Part shown: positions 1 to 8,353 of the stretch, one piece after another | Layout: each line of letters opens with the position of its first letter | Numbering within the stretch: the stretch's first letter is position 1 | DNA from: Rubrobacter aplysinae | Lineage (GTDB): Bacteria; Actinomycetota; Rubrobacteria; Rubrobacterales; Rubrobacteraceae | Reading direction: 5' to 3' | Length of the DNA stretch: 64,000 nt | NCBI RefSeq assembly: GCF_001029505.1 | Contig: NZ_LEKH01000012.1 | Location: 1-64,000 of the forward strand | The notes under the pieces: generated by a model | Database searches by the model: none | Seen by the model: the letters and a program-made list of their open reading frames with translations, nothing else | Told to the model about the DNA's origin: nothing | Program-made: the position numbers and the translations under genes

Positions 1-2
1 CT

Positions 3-101
3 CGGCTGGCTGCGAGGGTAGCCTTGCACAACTTCTGTATCTGGCTCAACGACCAACTCGGCCGTCCTCGGCTGAAGTTCGCGGATTTGATGGGATGGTG
101 A
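3..101 (+). pseudogene. C-terminal fragment of an IS transposase
   Basis: Reading from base 3, 32 codons run into a TGA at 99-101. The encoded tail contains the stretches VALHNFCIWLND and GRPRLKFADLMGW, which resemble the C-terminus of IS982-type DDE transposases. The gene enters from outside the window, so whether it is intact cannot be judged. The short stretch after the stop (102-123) would hold the right end of the element, but I could not define an inverted repeat without the left end. Family assignment is from memory of the terminal motif only. Confidence 0.5.
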
Positions 102-123
102 ACTCACGATTCACACCAAACGT

Positions 124-654
124 TTAACTATCCGAGTTGGAGGTGGCGGCGCGTTGCAGAGTCTTGATCCTGCGGGCGCTTAATAGAGCGTCTACTGCCG
201 AGTAGATCCACGTGGCCGCAATTACCGTTAAGATTTCCGTTTCTAGCCAGGGCCAGAGCCCTATCGTTGGCAAAACCACGATAGGGAGCACCGCGAGCAC
301 TGTTCCCTTGATGAACTGCCGGTTGTAGATCTGGCCTGCACCGAAGAATACCAGCAGTGATAGCGCCGTGGCCGAAGGTGCATCCACCTCCACGTCCGGG
401 GTGCTGCGTCTCCTCTCCGCGTGCGAGCTGCGTGCCAGCTCCCAGAGTGTCCGGAGCCAGGTGACCACCAGGGCCGGTACACCGCCTTCCTTTAGCGACT
501 CCTCGCAGAGTTCCCCGAAGTAGCGGACCATCTCCTCGGCGTACTCTTCCCGGAAATCCTCCGGGTAGGCCACGAGCAGCTTGCGGTAGAGCCGGGCTGA
601 GCCCCGTGCGGTCTTCTGATGTCTTTGTGAGAGATGGTCGTCCGGGTAGCTCAT
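124..654 (-). CDS. PadR-partner membrane protein of unknown function
   Basis: This 176-residue protein starts 3 bases after the stop of the PadR gene, so the two are surely co-transcribed. The first 80 residues are soluble and resemble the short helical prefix domain found on proteins encoded beside PadR regulators (LYRKLLVAYPEDFREEYAEE, then a WLRTLWEL helix). Two or three hydrophobic segments follow, at about residues 95-110, 118-135 and 138-160. The family often accompanies transporters or anti-sigma-like membrane regulators. I infer a membrane protein whose amount is set by the PadR repressor. The substrate or signal is unknown. Confidence 0.75.
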   Translation of the reverse strand: MSYPDDHLSQRHQKTARGSARLYRKLLVAYPEDFREEYAEEMVRYFGELCEESLKEGGVPALVVTWLRTLWELARSSHAERRRSTPDVEVDAPSATALSLLVFFGAGQIYNRQFIKGTVLAVLPIVVLPTIGLWPWLETEILTVIAATWIYSAVDALLSARRIKTLQRAATSNSDS

Positions 655-657
655 GTA

Positions 658-1062
658 CTATCCCTCCTCCGGGGTGGGAGCGGTGTTGGGCAGCAGTCCG
701 CGGCTCCGCGCCGTGCTCACGAGGCTCTCTAGCCTCTGCGCCTCCATCGAGGCTGCCTGCCTGCCCGTCCCCGTGATCCGGTAGTAACGGCGGCGCTCTT
801 CGTGCCCGCTCCCCTCGGATCTCCCATCTTCTTGCTCCTCGGCCTCTACGATTAGCCCCTGTGAGATCATGCGCTTTATCGCCCCGTAAAGGGTGCCCGG
901 CCCAAGTTTTACGCCGCCGCCGGTACGACTCTCCACCTCCCTGGCTATCCCGTACCCGTGCCGCTCCTCACCGTCGGACAAGGCGAGCAGGATGTCGAAT
1001 ACGGCCGGCGAGAGAGATGGGGACTCCTGTGGACCGTGTCGGGGGTCGCGCTCCCGGCTCAT
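658..1062 (-). CDS. PadR-family transcriptional regulator
   Basis: This 134-residue winged-helix protein has the typical PadR start: a short tail, then LSPAVFDILLALSDGEERHGYGI. The wing region is KLGPGTLYGAIKRMISQGLI, followed by RRYYRITGTGRQ. The C-terminal dimerisation helix is short (about residues 105-125), as in the small PadR subfamily 1. PadR proteins are usually repressors that bind a palindrome over their own promoter and release it on binding a small ligand. A candidate palindrome lies 22 bases upstream of the ATG. The gene leads a two-gene operon with a membrane protein, and a divergent aldo/keto reductase begins about 160 bases away. Confidence 0.9.
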   Translation of the reverse strand: MSRERDPRHGPQESPSLSPAVFDILLALSDGEERHGYGIAREVESRTGGGVKLGPGTLYGAIKRMISQGLIVEAEEQEDGRSEGSGHEERRRYYRITGTGRQAASMEAQRLESLVSTARSRGLLPNTAPTPEEG

Positions 1063-1083
1063 CTGCTATATGTCCCTACTCGA

Positions 1084-1102
1084 TACATCGTTGCACGATA
1101 TA
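1084..1102. promoter_or_regulatory. Candidate PadR operator palindrome
   Basis: The perfect inverted repeat ATCGT-TGC-ACGAT lies at 1087-1099 and extends with one mismatch per arm to 1084-1102. It sits 22 bases upstream of the padR-type ATG and 124 bases upstream of the divergent reductase start. CGATAT-like inverted repeats are common autoregulatory PadR sites in actinobacteria, so self-repression is a reasonable inference. Confidence 0.45.
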
Positions 1103-1225
1103 CTAATAGAGATTGGCCGGGCCTGCAATGGCGCGGTCGTGGGCGGTGTAGGTGGGTGTGAGCCGGCGTTTACCTGCCTAGCTGTGCGGGTATCCGTGTG
1201 GAGCGAGCGTTTAGAGGAGCAGATT

Positions 1226-2221
1226 TTGAGATACACCCAGTTTGGCGAGACGGACCTCGAGGTCTCGAAGATAGCCTTCGGCACCTGGCAGTTCGGCGGT
1301 GAGTGGGGCTCGACCGACGAGCAGGAGCTAGAAGGTGCGATCCGCAAGGCGCTCAACCTCGGCATAAACTTCTTCGACACCGCACAGGGGTACGGCTTCG
1401 GGGCGGCCGAGCAGGTGCTCGGCAAGGCCCTCGGCCCGGAGCTGAAAGAACGCCGCGAGAGCGTGGCGCTCGCCACCAAAGGCGGGCTCAGGATGGACGA
1501 GAGTGAAGGGCTCGTGCGCGACTCCAGCCCGCAGTGGCTCCGGCAGGGCGTGGAGGACAGCCTGCGGTACCTCGGCACGGATTACATAGATCTGTATCAG
1601 ATCCACTGGCCCGACCCGGATACCCCGTTCTCCGAGACGGCCGGGGCGCTGGAGGAGATGGTCACGGAGGGCAAGATCCGGTACGTCGGCGCTTCCAACT
1701 TCGACGCGGAGCAGATGTCCGAGTTCGAGAGGACGCGCAAGCTCGACGGCCTGCAGCCGCCGTATCACCTCTTCCGGCGCGAGATAGAGCGCGACATCCT
1801 GCCCTACTGCGAGCGGAATGGGGTCGGTGTGCTCGTGTATGGACCGCTGGCGCACGGCCTGCTCTCCGGCAAGATGAGCCAGGATACTCAGCTAGACGAG
1901 GACGACTGGCGCGCGGGCAGCCCGCTCTTTCAGGGCGAGAACTTCCGGCGTAACCTGGAGAAAGTGGACGAGCTCAAGCAGTTCGCCGCAGAGCGCGGCC
2001 TGACCGTCGCCCAGGTCGCCGTGGCCTGGACTCTGGCGAACCCCGCCGTGGACGTCGCTATAGTCGGCGGCAGGAGGCCGGATCACATCGAGGGCACGGC
2101 GCCCGCCGGGGAAGTAGAGCTCTCCGACGAGAACCTGAGCCGTATAGACGAGATCATGCAGGACGCCGTCTCGGTCGGCGGACCGTCGCCCGAGGGCGGT
2201 GTGGAGGCCGGGGAGATCTAG
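1226..2221 (+). CDS. Aldo/keto reductase
   Basis: NADPH-dependent aldo/keto reductase with a TIM-barrel fold. The start is set at TTG 1226 because GAGGAG at 1214-1219 precedes it by six bases and the product then begins RYTQFGETDLEVSKIAFGTW, the usual family N-terminus. The open frame extends upstream to 893, but that stretch is out-of-family. The catalytic tetrad is visible as NFFDTAQGYG (Asp, Tyr), ATKGG (Lys) and QIHWPDPD (His). The length of 331 residues is normal for the COG0667 group. Members reduce a wide range of aldehydes and sugars, so the substrate cannot be told from sequence. It converges almost directly on the next gene (4 bases between stops). Confidence 0.88.
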   Translation: MRYTQFGETDLEVSKIAFGTWQFGGEWGSTDEQELEGAIRKALNLGINFFDTAQGYGFGAAEQVLGKALGPELKERRESVALATKGGLRMDESEGLVRDSSPQWLRQGVEDSLRYLGTDYIDLYQIHWPDPDTPFSETAGALEEMVTEGKIRYVGASNFDAEQMSEFERTRKLDGLQPPYHLFRREIERDILPYCERNGVGVLVYGPLAHGLLSGKMSQDTQLDEDDWRAGSPLFQGENFRRNLEKVDELKQFAAERGLTVAQVAVAWTLANPAVDVAIVGGRRPDHIEGTAPAGEVELSDENLSRIDEIMQDAVSVGGPSPEGGVEAGEI

Positions 2222-2225
2222 GGAC

Positions 2226-2870
2226 CTACCCGGCCTCTGCGCCGCTCTTTCCGGGGTGGGAGGCTCCACGGGTCCTGCGCCTCAAGGAGCCCGCTAGCCC
2301 CGAGGCGGCGACGCTGAAACCCAGCCACATCCAACCCGCCCCAAAGACGGCCCACAGCCCGGACCCTATCGTACCGAGCTCCCACACGAACGCCACGAGC
2401 CCGCATAGCGCCGCCGCCACGAAAGGCAGCGCCCCCCAGGCGGGGAGCGAGCCCCGCAACATCCCGGCAAGCCCCGTGACGAGCGAGCCGCCCGCGAGCA
2501 CCACGAGCCCGGCACGGAACGTATAGTAGGCCGGGGCCAGCACCGTATAGGCCTCGTCCAGTCCCAGCCAGAACTGACCCACGACGCCCGCGACCACCAT
2601 CAAGAGCCCGAGCAGCGTTACGCCCGCACCGGCCCGGGAAGGCCAGCCGGAGCCGAGCGCCCCGATCCATAGCAGGCCGACTACCCCCAGCGCCAGCGCG
2701 AGCGGCGCGGCGGGGAACAGCTTCCAGAACAGGTCGCTGCCTTCCTGCAGCCGGGACTCGGCGAGCACGACCCCGAGGGGAGAGACCGCCCACAGCGCGC
2801 CCCCTGGCAGGCAGGAGAGCGCCGCCAGCCACGAGACACCCTTTACCACTCTCGAAGCGAGACTCCCCAT
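2226..2870 (-). CDS. Multi-pass membrane protein of unknown function
   Basis: A 214-residue hydrophobic protein with about six predicted membrane segments (roughly residues 10-35, 48-72, 80-102, 110-135, 142-165 and 170-192) and a basic C-terminal tail (LRRRTRG). The pattern resembles small DUF998-like or integral membrane proteins of actinobacteria, but I do not recognise a family with certainty. It starts at ATG 2870. It lies downstream of two sulfatase-like genes on the same strand with about 40 bases between, so it may be the last gene of that transcript. Confidence 0.7.
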   Translation of the reverse strand: MGSLASRVVKGVSWLAALSCLPGGALWAVSPLGVVLAESRLQEGSDLFWKLFPAAPLALALGVVGLLWIGALGSGWPSRAGAGVTLLGLLMVVAGVVGQFWLGLDEAYTVLAPAYYTFRAGLVVLAGGSLVTGLAGMLRGSLPAWGALPFVAAALCGLVAFVWELGTIGSGLWAVFGAGWMWLGFSVAASGLAGSLRRRTRGASHPGKSGAEAG

Positions 2871-2912
2871 AGACGCGAACCTTTCCGGTGTGGCCCAGTA
2901 CGCTTAGTAAGC

Positions 2913-4253
2913 CTAGTACAGTGGTGGCGGCTCGCCACCGGCGTCGGCGACGATGTAGTCCTCGTACATGCGGCGCACGATATCCCGGTTACCCGTGGAG
3001 ACGTCGTCGTGCATCTCAGGGTCCTCTCGCAGATCGTAGAGCTTCGCCTCGGAGCCGTCGTTGAGGCAGAACATGGCGTAGTTTTCGTCCCGGCACCAGG
3101 AGTAGTTGTGGTAGCCGAGGCTGAAGTGCGGGCGCTCCATCTCTGGAGGGCCGCCTTCGAGTATCGGGGTGAGGTCCTGGCCGTTCATCTGCCCGGGCCG
3201 CTCGATACCTAGGGCGGAGAGCACCGTGGGGGCGACGTCGTGGGTGGAGGCGTAGAAGCTGCTGGTCCGGCCGGCGCCCTTGCCTTCCGGGTGCCGCACG
3301 TAGTAGACGATGTCCGTGATCTCGGGCCACAGCGCCTCGGGCACCTTGCTGACGTAGCCGTGCTCTCCGACGCCGACGCCGTGGTCGGAGAGCACGATCA
3401 TCAACGTGTCCCGCATGAGCCCGAGGTCTTCCATCCGGTCCACGAGCTTGCCGAACCACTCGTCGGTCATCGTTACCTCCCCGGAGTAGAGGGCGCGCAT
3501 CCTCTCCAGCTCCCGCTCGCTCAGATAATCGCTCCTGCCGGGCTCGGGGAATATCGGCTCGTAGCCCTCGATGGGCTCGCCGTACATGTTCGAGTACCGG
3601 GCGGGCGTATCCCAAGGTTCGTGCGGGTCGAAGTTGTCTATCATCAAATAGAAGGGCCGATCGCTATCCTTGGCCGTCTCCAGATAGTCCATGGCGCGCG
3701 AGAACACCCTCGGGGCGAAGTAGCCGTCCTCGTCGCGGTCCTCGGGGATATTTGCGAGGTACTGCCGGATGCTGTCCCGGGTGCCGGCGGCGTTGCCCGG
3801 CACGGCGTGGTTCTCGACCCGCCTCTCGGGGACTAGCGGCACCTTGTAGGCGTCGACGGCCTGACCGCGGACCTGCTCGAACACGTCGAAGCCCTGCTGG
3901 AAGTTATAGGAGGGCTTGAACTGGTGGAAGGTGTCGGTGATCAGGGCGGTCTCGTAGCCGTTCTCGGACAGTACGTCCGCGAGGGTGGTCTGATCCTCCG
4001 GGATCTTGCGCCATCCCGCCGGGCTGAAGGGCTCGCCCGGCGGCGGGGTCCAGCCTCTGAAAGGCCAGGTGCGCCTCCCGGTGTGGATCGCCCGCCGGGC
4101 GCAGATGGTCGGGATGGACTCGGGATAAGGCCGGGTAAATCGCAGGGAGTCTTCTGCCAGGGCGTCGAGGCTCGGGGTCTTTATCCACTCGTTGCCGTAG
4201 GCCCCGACGTGGTCCCGGCGCAGGCTATCCAGTATCACCACCACGACGTTCAT
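2913..4253 (-). CDS. Sulfatase-fold hydrolase with threonine at the nucleophile position
   Basis: A 446-residue alkaline-phosphatase/sulfatase superfamily protein without a signal peptide. Metal-site residues are visible: Asp9 in VVVILDSLRRDH, SDHGVGVGEHGY in the middle, and NFDPHEPWD. The Cys/Ser-x-Pro-x-Arg signature that generates formylglycine in true sulfatases reads T49-I-C-A-R53, placed by its spacing to the following T-G. Threonine at this site is known in phosphodiesterases and phosphoethanolamine or glycerophosphate transferases of the superfamily. A classical arylsulfatase is therefore unlikely. It is a tandem paralogue of the next gene, with near-identical DNA at both ends. Confidence 0.8.
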   Translation of the reverse strand: MNVVVVILDSLRRDHVGAYGNEWIKTPSLDALAEDSLRFTRPYPESIPTICARRAIHTGRRTWPFRGWTPPPGEPFSPAGWRKIPEDQTTLADVLSENGYETALITDTFHQFKPSYNFQQGFDVFEQVRGQAVDAYKVPLVPERRVENHAVPGNAAGTRDSIRQYLANIPEDRDEDGYFAPRVFSRAMDYLETAKDSDRPFYLMIDNFDPHEPWDTPARYSNMYGEPIEGYEPIFPEPGRSDYLSERELERMRALYSGEVTMTDEWFGKLVDRMEDLGLMRDTLMIVLSDHGVGVGEHGYVSKVPEALWPEITDIVYYVRHPEGKGAGRTSSFYASTHDVAPTVLSALGIERPGQMNGQDLTPILEGGPPEMERPHFSLGYHNYSWCRDENYAMFCLNDGSEAKLYDLREDPEMHDDVSTGNRDIVRRMYEDYIVADAGGEPPPLY

Positions 4254-4350
4254 TCTGGCTCCTCTGGTAGAGCGGCAACATTATAGGTCGGGAACGCCGG
4301 GCCGGCGAGTCCATGCAGTGTCTCGGTGGTTGCGGGGTGCCTCAAAAATC

Positions 4351-5859
4351 TCAATAGATCTCACTAGACTCGTACAGTGGTGGCGGCTCGCCGCCGGCGT
4401 CGGCGACGATGTAGTCCTCGTACATGCGGCGCACGATATCCTGGTTACCCGAGGAAATGTCGTCGTGCATCTCAGGGTCCTCCCGCAGGTCGTAGAGGCG
4501 GGCTTCGGAGCCGTCGTTGCGGACGGCGAGCGCGTGATCCTCGTCTTCCGCCCAGGAGTAGTTGCCGAAGCCGAGGGTGGTGCGGGAGCGGGGATGTTCC
4601 GGCTCGCCACCGGAGAGGATCACGCCGAGATCCTGCCCTTCCGTCTCCTGCTCGCCGCCGGCGACGCCGAGTATGGTCGGCGCGAGGTCCTGCAGGGAGG
4701 CCCGATAGCCGCTGGTCTGGCCCGCGCCCCGGCCCGAGGGGTGGCGGATGTACAGGACGTTTCCGGTAAGCTCCGGCCACAGGGCCTCTGGGACCTTGCC
4801 GGTGTAGCCGTGCTCGCCGAGGGCGACGCCGTGGTCCGAGAAGGCTATTAGCAGCGTCTCGTCCAGCAGGCTCAGCTCGTCCAGCTTGTTCACGAGCTCC
4901 CCGAGCCAGCGGTCGGTCATCGTCACCTCGCCGGCGTAGAGCTCGCGCATCCGGCGCAGCTCGGCCTCTTCCAGGTAGCCGCTCTCGCCGTAGTTCGGCA
5001 CCGCCGGCTCCCGGCGGCCTATCGGATCCCCGTACATGCTTCTGTAGAGCTCCGGCGGGTCCCAGGGCTCGTGCGGGTCGAAGGAGTCCACCATGAGAAA
5101 GAACGGCCCCTCGACCTTGCTAACCTGCTCCAGGTACTCCATCGAGCGCCGGAATACAGTGGGGGTGAAGTGGTCTTCCTCGTCCGCGCGGGTCGCCTTG
5201 TTCGCCGTGTTCGACCTGCTTGCCCTGTTCGCCAGATGCTGGCGCGCCTTGCTCCTGGCGGCCTCGTCGTTGCCGGGGACGGTGAGGCGGTCCACCTCGC
5301 TCTCGGAGACGCTCGTGGTGGAGGCGAGGCGGTCGAGCTCCTGGCCCCGGATGAAGTCGAAGGCGGAGAAGCCCCGGTGGAAGTTCATCGAAGGCTCGAA
5401 CTGCGGGTAGGTGTCGGTTACGAGGGCGGCGGTGTACTCGTTGGCGGTAAGCGTCTCGGTGAAGCTGCTCTGATCTTCTGGTATCCAGTACGAGCCCGCG
5501 GGGCGATTCCCGACCGCTGAGGGCCGCCAGCCCCTGAAGGGCCAGGTGCGGGTGCCGGTGTAGATCGTACGTCGCCCGTCCAAGGTGGGTATGGACTCCG
5601 GGGAAGGCCGGGTAAATCGCAGGGAATCTTCTGCCAGGGCGTCGAGGCTCGGAGTCTTTATCCACTCGTTGCCGTAGGCCCCGACGTGATCCCGGCGCAG
5701 GTTGCCGAGGTTGACCACTACCACGTTCATGCGCGAGCCGCCCTTTGGCAGGTAGGTCGCGTAGGTGGAGCCCGCGACGGCCGCGGAGCCGAGAAAGGCC
5801 AGTCCCGCCGTGCCGCCGGCGGCGGTCTTTATAAAGTCCCTGCGGGTGACGGTGCTCAT
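4351..5859 (-). CDS. Tat-exported sulfatase-fold paralogue lacking one metal ligand
   Basis: A 502-residue protein from ATG 5859. This start is chosen because it puts a twin-arginine signal (RRDFIK, then a hydrophobic run to about residue 33) at the N-terminus; the frame is open further upstream to 5976. From residue 44 it aligns end to end with the neighbouring 446-residue protein. The first metal-binding Asp is replaced: where the paralogue has LDSLRRDH this one has LGNLRRDH (Gly52). The nucleophile position is again threonine (T92-L-D-G-R). The later SDHG and FDPHEPWD motifs are intact. I infer a secreted or cell-surface phosphoester or sulfoester enzyme, or a non-catalytic paralogue. Confidence 0.78.
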   Translation of the reverse strand: MSTVTRRDFIKTAAGGTAGLAFLGSAAVAGSTYATYLPKGGSRMNVVVVNLGNLRRDHVGAYGNEWIKTPSLDALAEDSLRFTRPSPESIPTLDGRRTIYTGTRTWPFRGWRPSAVGNRPAGSYWIPEDQSSFTETLTANEYTAALVTDTYPQFEPSMNFHRGFSAFDFIRGQELDRLASTTSVSESEVDRLTVPGNDEAARSKARQHLANRASRSNTANKATRADEEDHFTPTVFRRSMEYLEQVSKVEGPFFLMVDSFDPHEPWDPPELYRSMYGDPIGRREPAVPNYGESGYLEEAELRRMRELYAGEVTMTDRWLGELVNKLDELSLLDETLLIAFSDHGVALGEHGYTGKVPEALWPELTGNVLYIRHPSGRGAGQTSGYRASLQDLAPTILGVAGGEQETEGQDLGVILSGGEPEHPRSRTTLGFGNYSWAEDEDHALAVRNDGSEARLYDLREDPEMHDDISSGNQDIVRRMYEDYIVADAGGEPPPLYESSEIY

Positions 5860-6110
5860 CTCCGGGGCTCGTATCCCTTTCCGGTCTGTTTTTCTGTTTC
5901 CTTCGGTTTTTCCTATTTCGCGGTGTCGTCGGGCCTCTGGTCCGGTGGATTCTAACCGGGGAACTGCGGCCCTCAAGGGATATAGCAGAGCCTCCGGCCT
6001 ATTACCAGTTGTCCGGGAGGCTCACGGAAGATTTCCCGGGCGCGGATCGGATAAAATGTGGTGGGTGGCCGTTGACGGCCCGCCGGTAGACGCCGAGAGA
6101 GGAGATGCGA

Positions 6111-6500
6111 ATGCGCGAGAGGCTTGAGCGTCTGATACTGCTCCAGATCGGGGCGGCCGCCGCCACCCGGGACCGGATAGACCAGGCGGTCTCCGAGCTC
6201 GTGGAGCAGGGCAGGATAGAGCGTGAGGAGGGCCGGGGCGTGGTCGAGGACGTGATGCGCCGCGCGCGCGAGCGTTCCAGCGGGGCCCGGGGTGTAGTGG
6301 AGACCTCGGTGCAGCAGGGCCTCCGGGGCGCGGGCGTGCCCAACCGCGACGACTACGACGACCTCGTCTTCCGCGTCGAGCAGCTGGAGCACCGGCTGCG
6401 GGTGCTGGAGACCGGGGGCGGGGCGGCGTCGGCTCCGGGGCGCTCGGATGCCCCCGGTAACGGCACGCCGGGCGGAGACCCTCCGGCCCCGGGCCTGTAG
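6111..6500 (+). CDS. Phasin-like coiled-coil protein
   Basis: A small protein (129 residues from ATG 6111, 131 from ATG 6105). AGAGGAG ends directly against the first ATG and lies six bases from the second, so 6111 is preferred. Residues 1-60 form an amphipathic helix (LERLILLQIGAAAATRDRID, then VSELVEQGRI). A second helix, DDLVFRVEQLEHRLRVLE, follows, then a Gly/Pro-rich tail. The pattern resembles phasin/PHA granule-associated proteins, which in actinobacteria are often encoded immediately before an ABC1/UbiB kinase, as here (31 bases). Function is inferred from this pairing only. Confidence 0.65.
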   Translation: MRERLERLILLQIGAAAATRDRIDQAVSELVEQGRIEREEGRGVVEDVMRRARERSSGARGVVETSVQQGLRGAGVPNRDDYDDLVFRVEQLEHRLRVLETGGGAASAPGRSDAPGNGTPGGDPPAPGL

Positions 6501-6531
6501 GGACTGTAAGATCCGCCTCCTGTAGCCCGGC

Positions 6532-8256
6532 TTGGAGACCCCCTCCAACGCCGCCGGAACACCGGAGCGGCTGTACGAGGAGCGCCCCGACCCGTCGGAG
6601 GTGGTCCGCCAGGGAAACGTGCGGCGGTTCTCCCAGATCAGCCGCGTCCTCGTGCGGCACGGCTTCGGCTTCGTGTTCGACGTGCGGCGCGGCCGCCGCC
6701 AGAGCCTCGGGGCGCAGGAGATCCTCGGGCCTAACTTCGGGGTGCGGCTGCGGCGCACGCTCGAAGACCTCGGCCCGACCTTCGTAAAGTTCGGTCAGCT
6801 ACTCTCGAGCCGCTCGGACGTGCTGCCCGAGGGCGTGCTGATCGAGATGGAGCGTCTGCAGGACGCGACCTCGCCGGTCTCGGTGGAGGTGGTGCGGGGC
6901 GTGATCGAGCGCGAGCTCGGCGCGCCGGTGGAGGAGGTCTTCGAGGGCTTCGAGACCGTGGAGCTCGGCTCGGCGAGCATCGGGCAGGTCCACCGGGCGA
7001 CGTTGCGGAGCGGGGGTGAGGTTAGAGAGGTCGCCGTCAAGGTGCAGCGGCCCGAGGCCCGGAGCCGGGTGGAGTCGGACCTTGCGCTGATGCGGGATCT
7101 CGCCTCGTTTATCCACCACCGCTTCGGGGACCGGACCATAGTGGACGTGCGCGGCCTCGTGGCGGAGTTCGAGGTAGTGATCCGGCGCGAGCTCGACTAC
7201 GAGGCCGAGGCCCGCAACGCCCGCCGTTTCGCCGCCAACTTCGCCGACACGCCGGTGGTGATCCCCGGCGTCTACACCGGGTACTCCACGGGCCGGGTAC
7301 TCACGATGGAGTACGTCGCGGGCACCCGGTTTCACGACATAACCCCGCTATCGCTGCCGCCCGCCGAACGGCGCCGCGTCGCCGGGATGGGGGCGGATGC
7401 TATCTTCAAGATGGCCTTCGAGGACGGTTTCTTTCACGGTGACCCGCACGCGGGGAACCTGATCCTGACCCCCGGAGGCAACTTGGCTCTCCTGGACTTC
7501 GGGATGGTGGACTACATGAGCCGCGGCGACATAGACGCCCTGGGCCGGCTCTTCGTCTCCGTCATGCAGCAGGATGCGGAGGCGACCCTGCGCGGCCTCG
7601 AAGAGCTCGGCATCCGCTACTCGGCCCACGTCCGGTCCGCGCTCGTCCAGGATCTGCGGGAGTTTCTCTACAAGTACGCCGGTCTCTCCGTCGGGGAGGT
7701 GACCATAAGCCAGGCCCTGGGCGAACTGATCTCGCTCGCCCGCCGCAACCGGGTCTCCATGCCGCCGGTCTTCTCGCTAATGACCCGGGCCCTGGCGACG
7801 GCGGAGGGTCTGGCCCGCTCCATAGACCCCTCCCTGAACGTGTACGAGGTCGCCCGGCCCTACGCGCGCCGGCTGTTGCGGAGCCGCTACTCCCCCGAAG
7901 CCATCCACGACCGGAGCCGGGAGCGCGCCCTGGAGTACGCCCGCTACGCCGAGGACTATCCGCGTCAGATCCGGCAGGTCCTCGCCGAGCTCTCTGACGG
8001 CGAGATGCAGGTTCGCCTCAAGCACGGCGGCCTGGACGAGCTTACCGGGGAGGTGGACGTGCTCGCCAACCGGCTCGTGTTCGCGCTCATAACCGGGGCC
8101 CTGCTCGTCGGCTCCTCCATGCTCGGGGCGTTCGACCGCGGCGGCCCGCAGGTGCCGGTTCTCGGCGTGCCGCTCGTGGCCTTCGCCGGCTTCTCCATCG
8201 CCCTCGTGCTCGGGGGGATACTCCTTTTGCTCATCCTGCGTGACCGGAGGATATAG
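6532..8256 (+). CDS. ABC1/AarF/UbiB-family atypical kinase
   Basis: A 574-residue UbiB-type protein. The diagnostic KxGQ motif occurs in FVKFGQLLSSRSDVLP, followed by an ATP-binding lysine in VAVKVQRP. The catalytic and metal-binding segments are FHGDPHAGNL and LLDFGMVD. Two C-terminal hydrophobic helices (about residues 510-535 and 545-570) anchor it in the membrane. Family members are ATPases or kinase-like proteins needed for quinone and isoprenoid lipid biosynthesis. The start is uncertain: TTG 6532 has no clear ribosome site, and GTG 6601 is an alternative. Co-directional with the preceding phasin-like gene. Confidence 0.88.
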   Translation: METPSNAAGTPERLYEERPDPSEVVRQGNVRRFSQISRVLVRHGFGFVFDVRRGRRQSLGAQEILGPNFGVRLRRTLEDLGPTFVKFGQLLSSRSDVLPEGVLIEMERLQDATSPVSVEVVRGVIERELGAPVEEVFEGFETVELGSASIGQVHRATLRSGGEVREVAVKVQRPEARSRVESDLALMRDLASFIHHRFGDRTIVDVRGLVAEFEVVIRRELDYEAEARNARRFAANFADTPVVIPGVYTGYSTGRVLTMEYVAGTRFHDITPLSLPPAERRRVAGMGADAIFKMAFEDGFFHGDPHAGNLILTPGGNLALLDFGMVDYMSRGDIDALGRLFVSVMQQDAEATLRGLEELGIRYSAHVRSALVQDLREFLYKYAGLSVGEVTISQALGELISLARRNRVSMPPVFSLMTRALATAEGLARSIDPSLNVYEVARPYARRLLRSRYSPEAIHDRSRERALEYARYAEDYPRQIRQVLAELSDGEMQVRLKHGGLDELTGEVDVLANRLVFALITGALLVGSSMLGAFDRGGPQVPVLGVPLVAFAGFSIALVLGGILLLLILRDRRI

Positions 8257-8353
8257 CCCGTGCACAGCTCTCGTACAGCTCGTGAGTTACCGGGAGGAAC
8301 CGGAGGGCACGCAGGGCAGCCGGAACTTGCCCGAGCGATGCTAGAATCAAGTC

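Noticed and set aside
893-1225. Long N-terminal extension of the aldo/keto reductase
   Set aside because: The upstream part overlaps the divergent PadR gene and its promoter and has no family similarity; TTG 1226 has a good ribosome site and gives the normal N-terminus.
4281-4610. ORF over the 3' end of the second sulfatase-like gene
   Set aside because: Alternative frame of the real gene with Pro/Arg/Thr-rich shadow composition.
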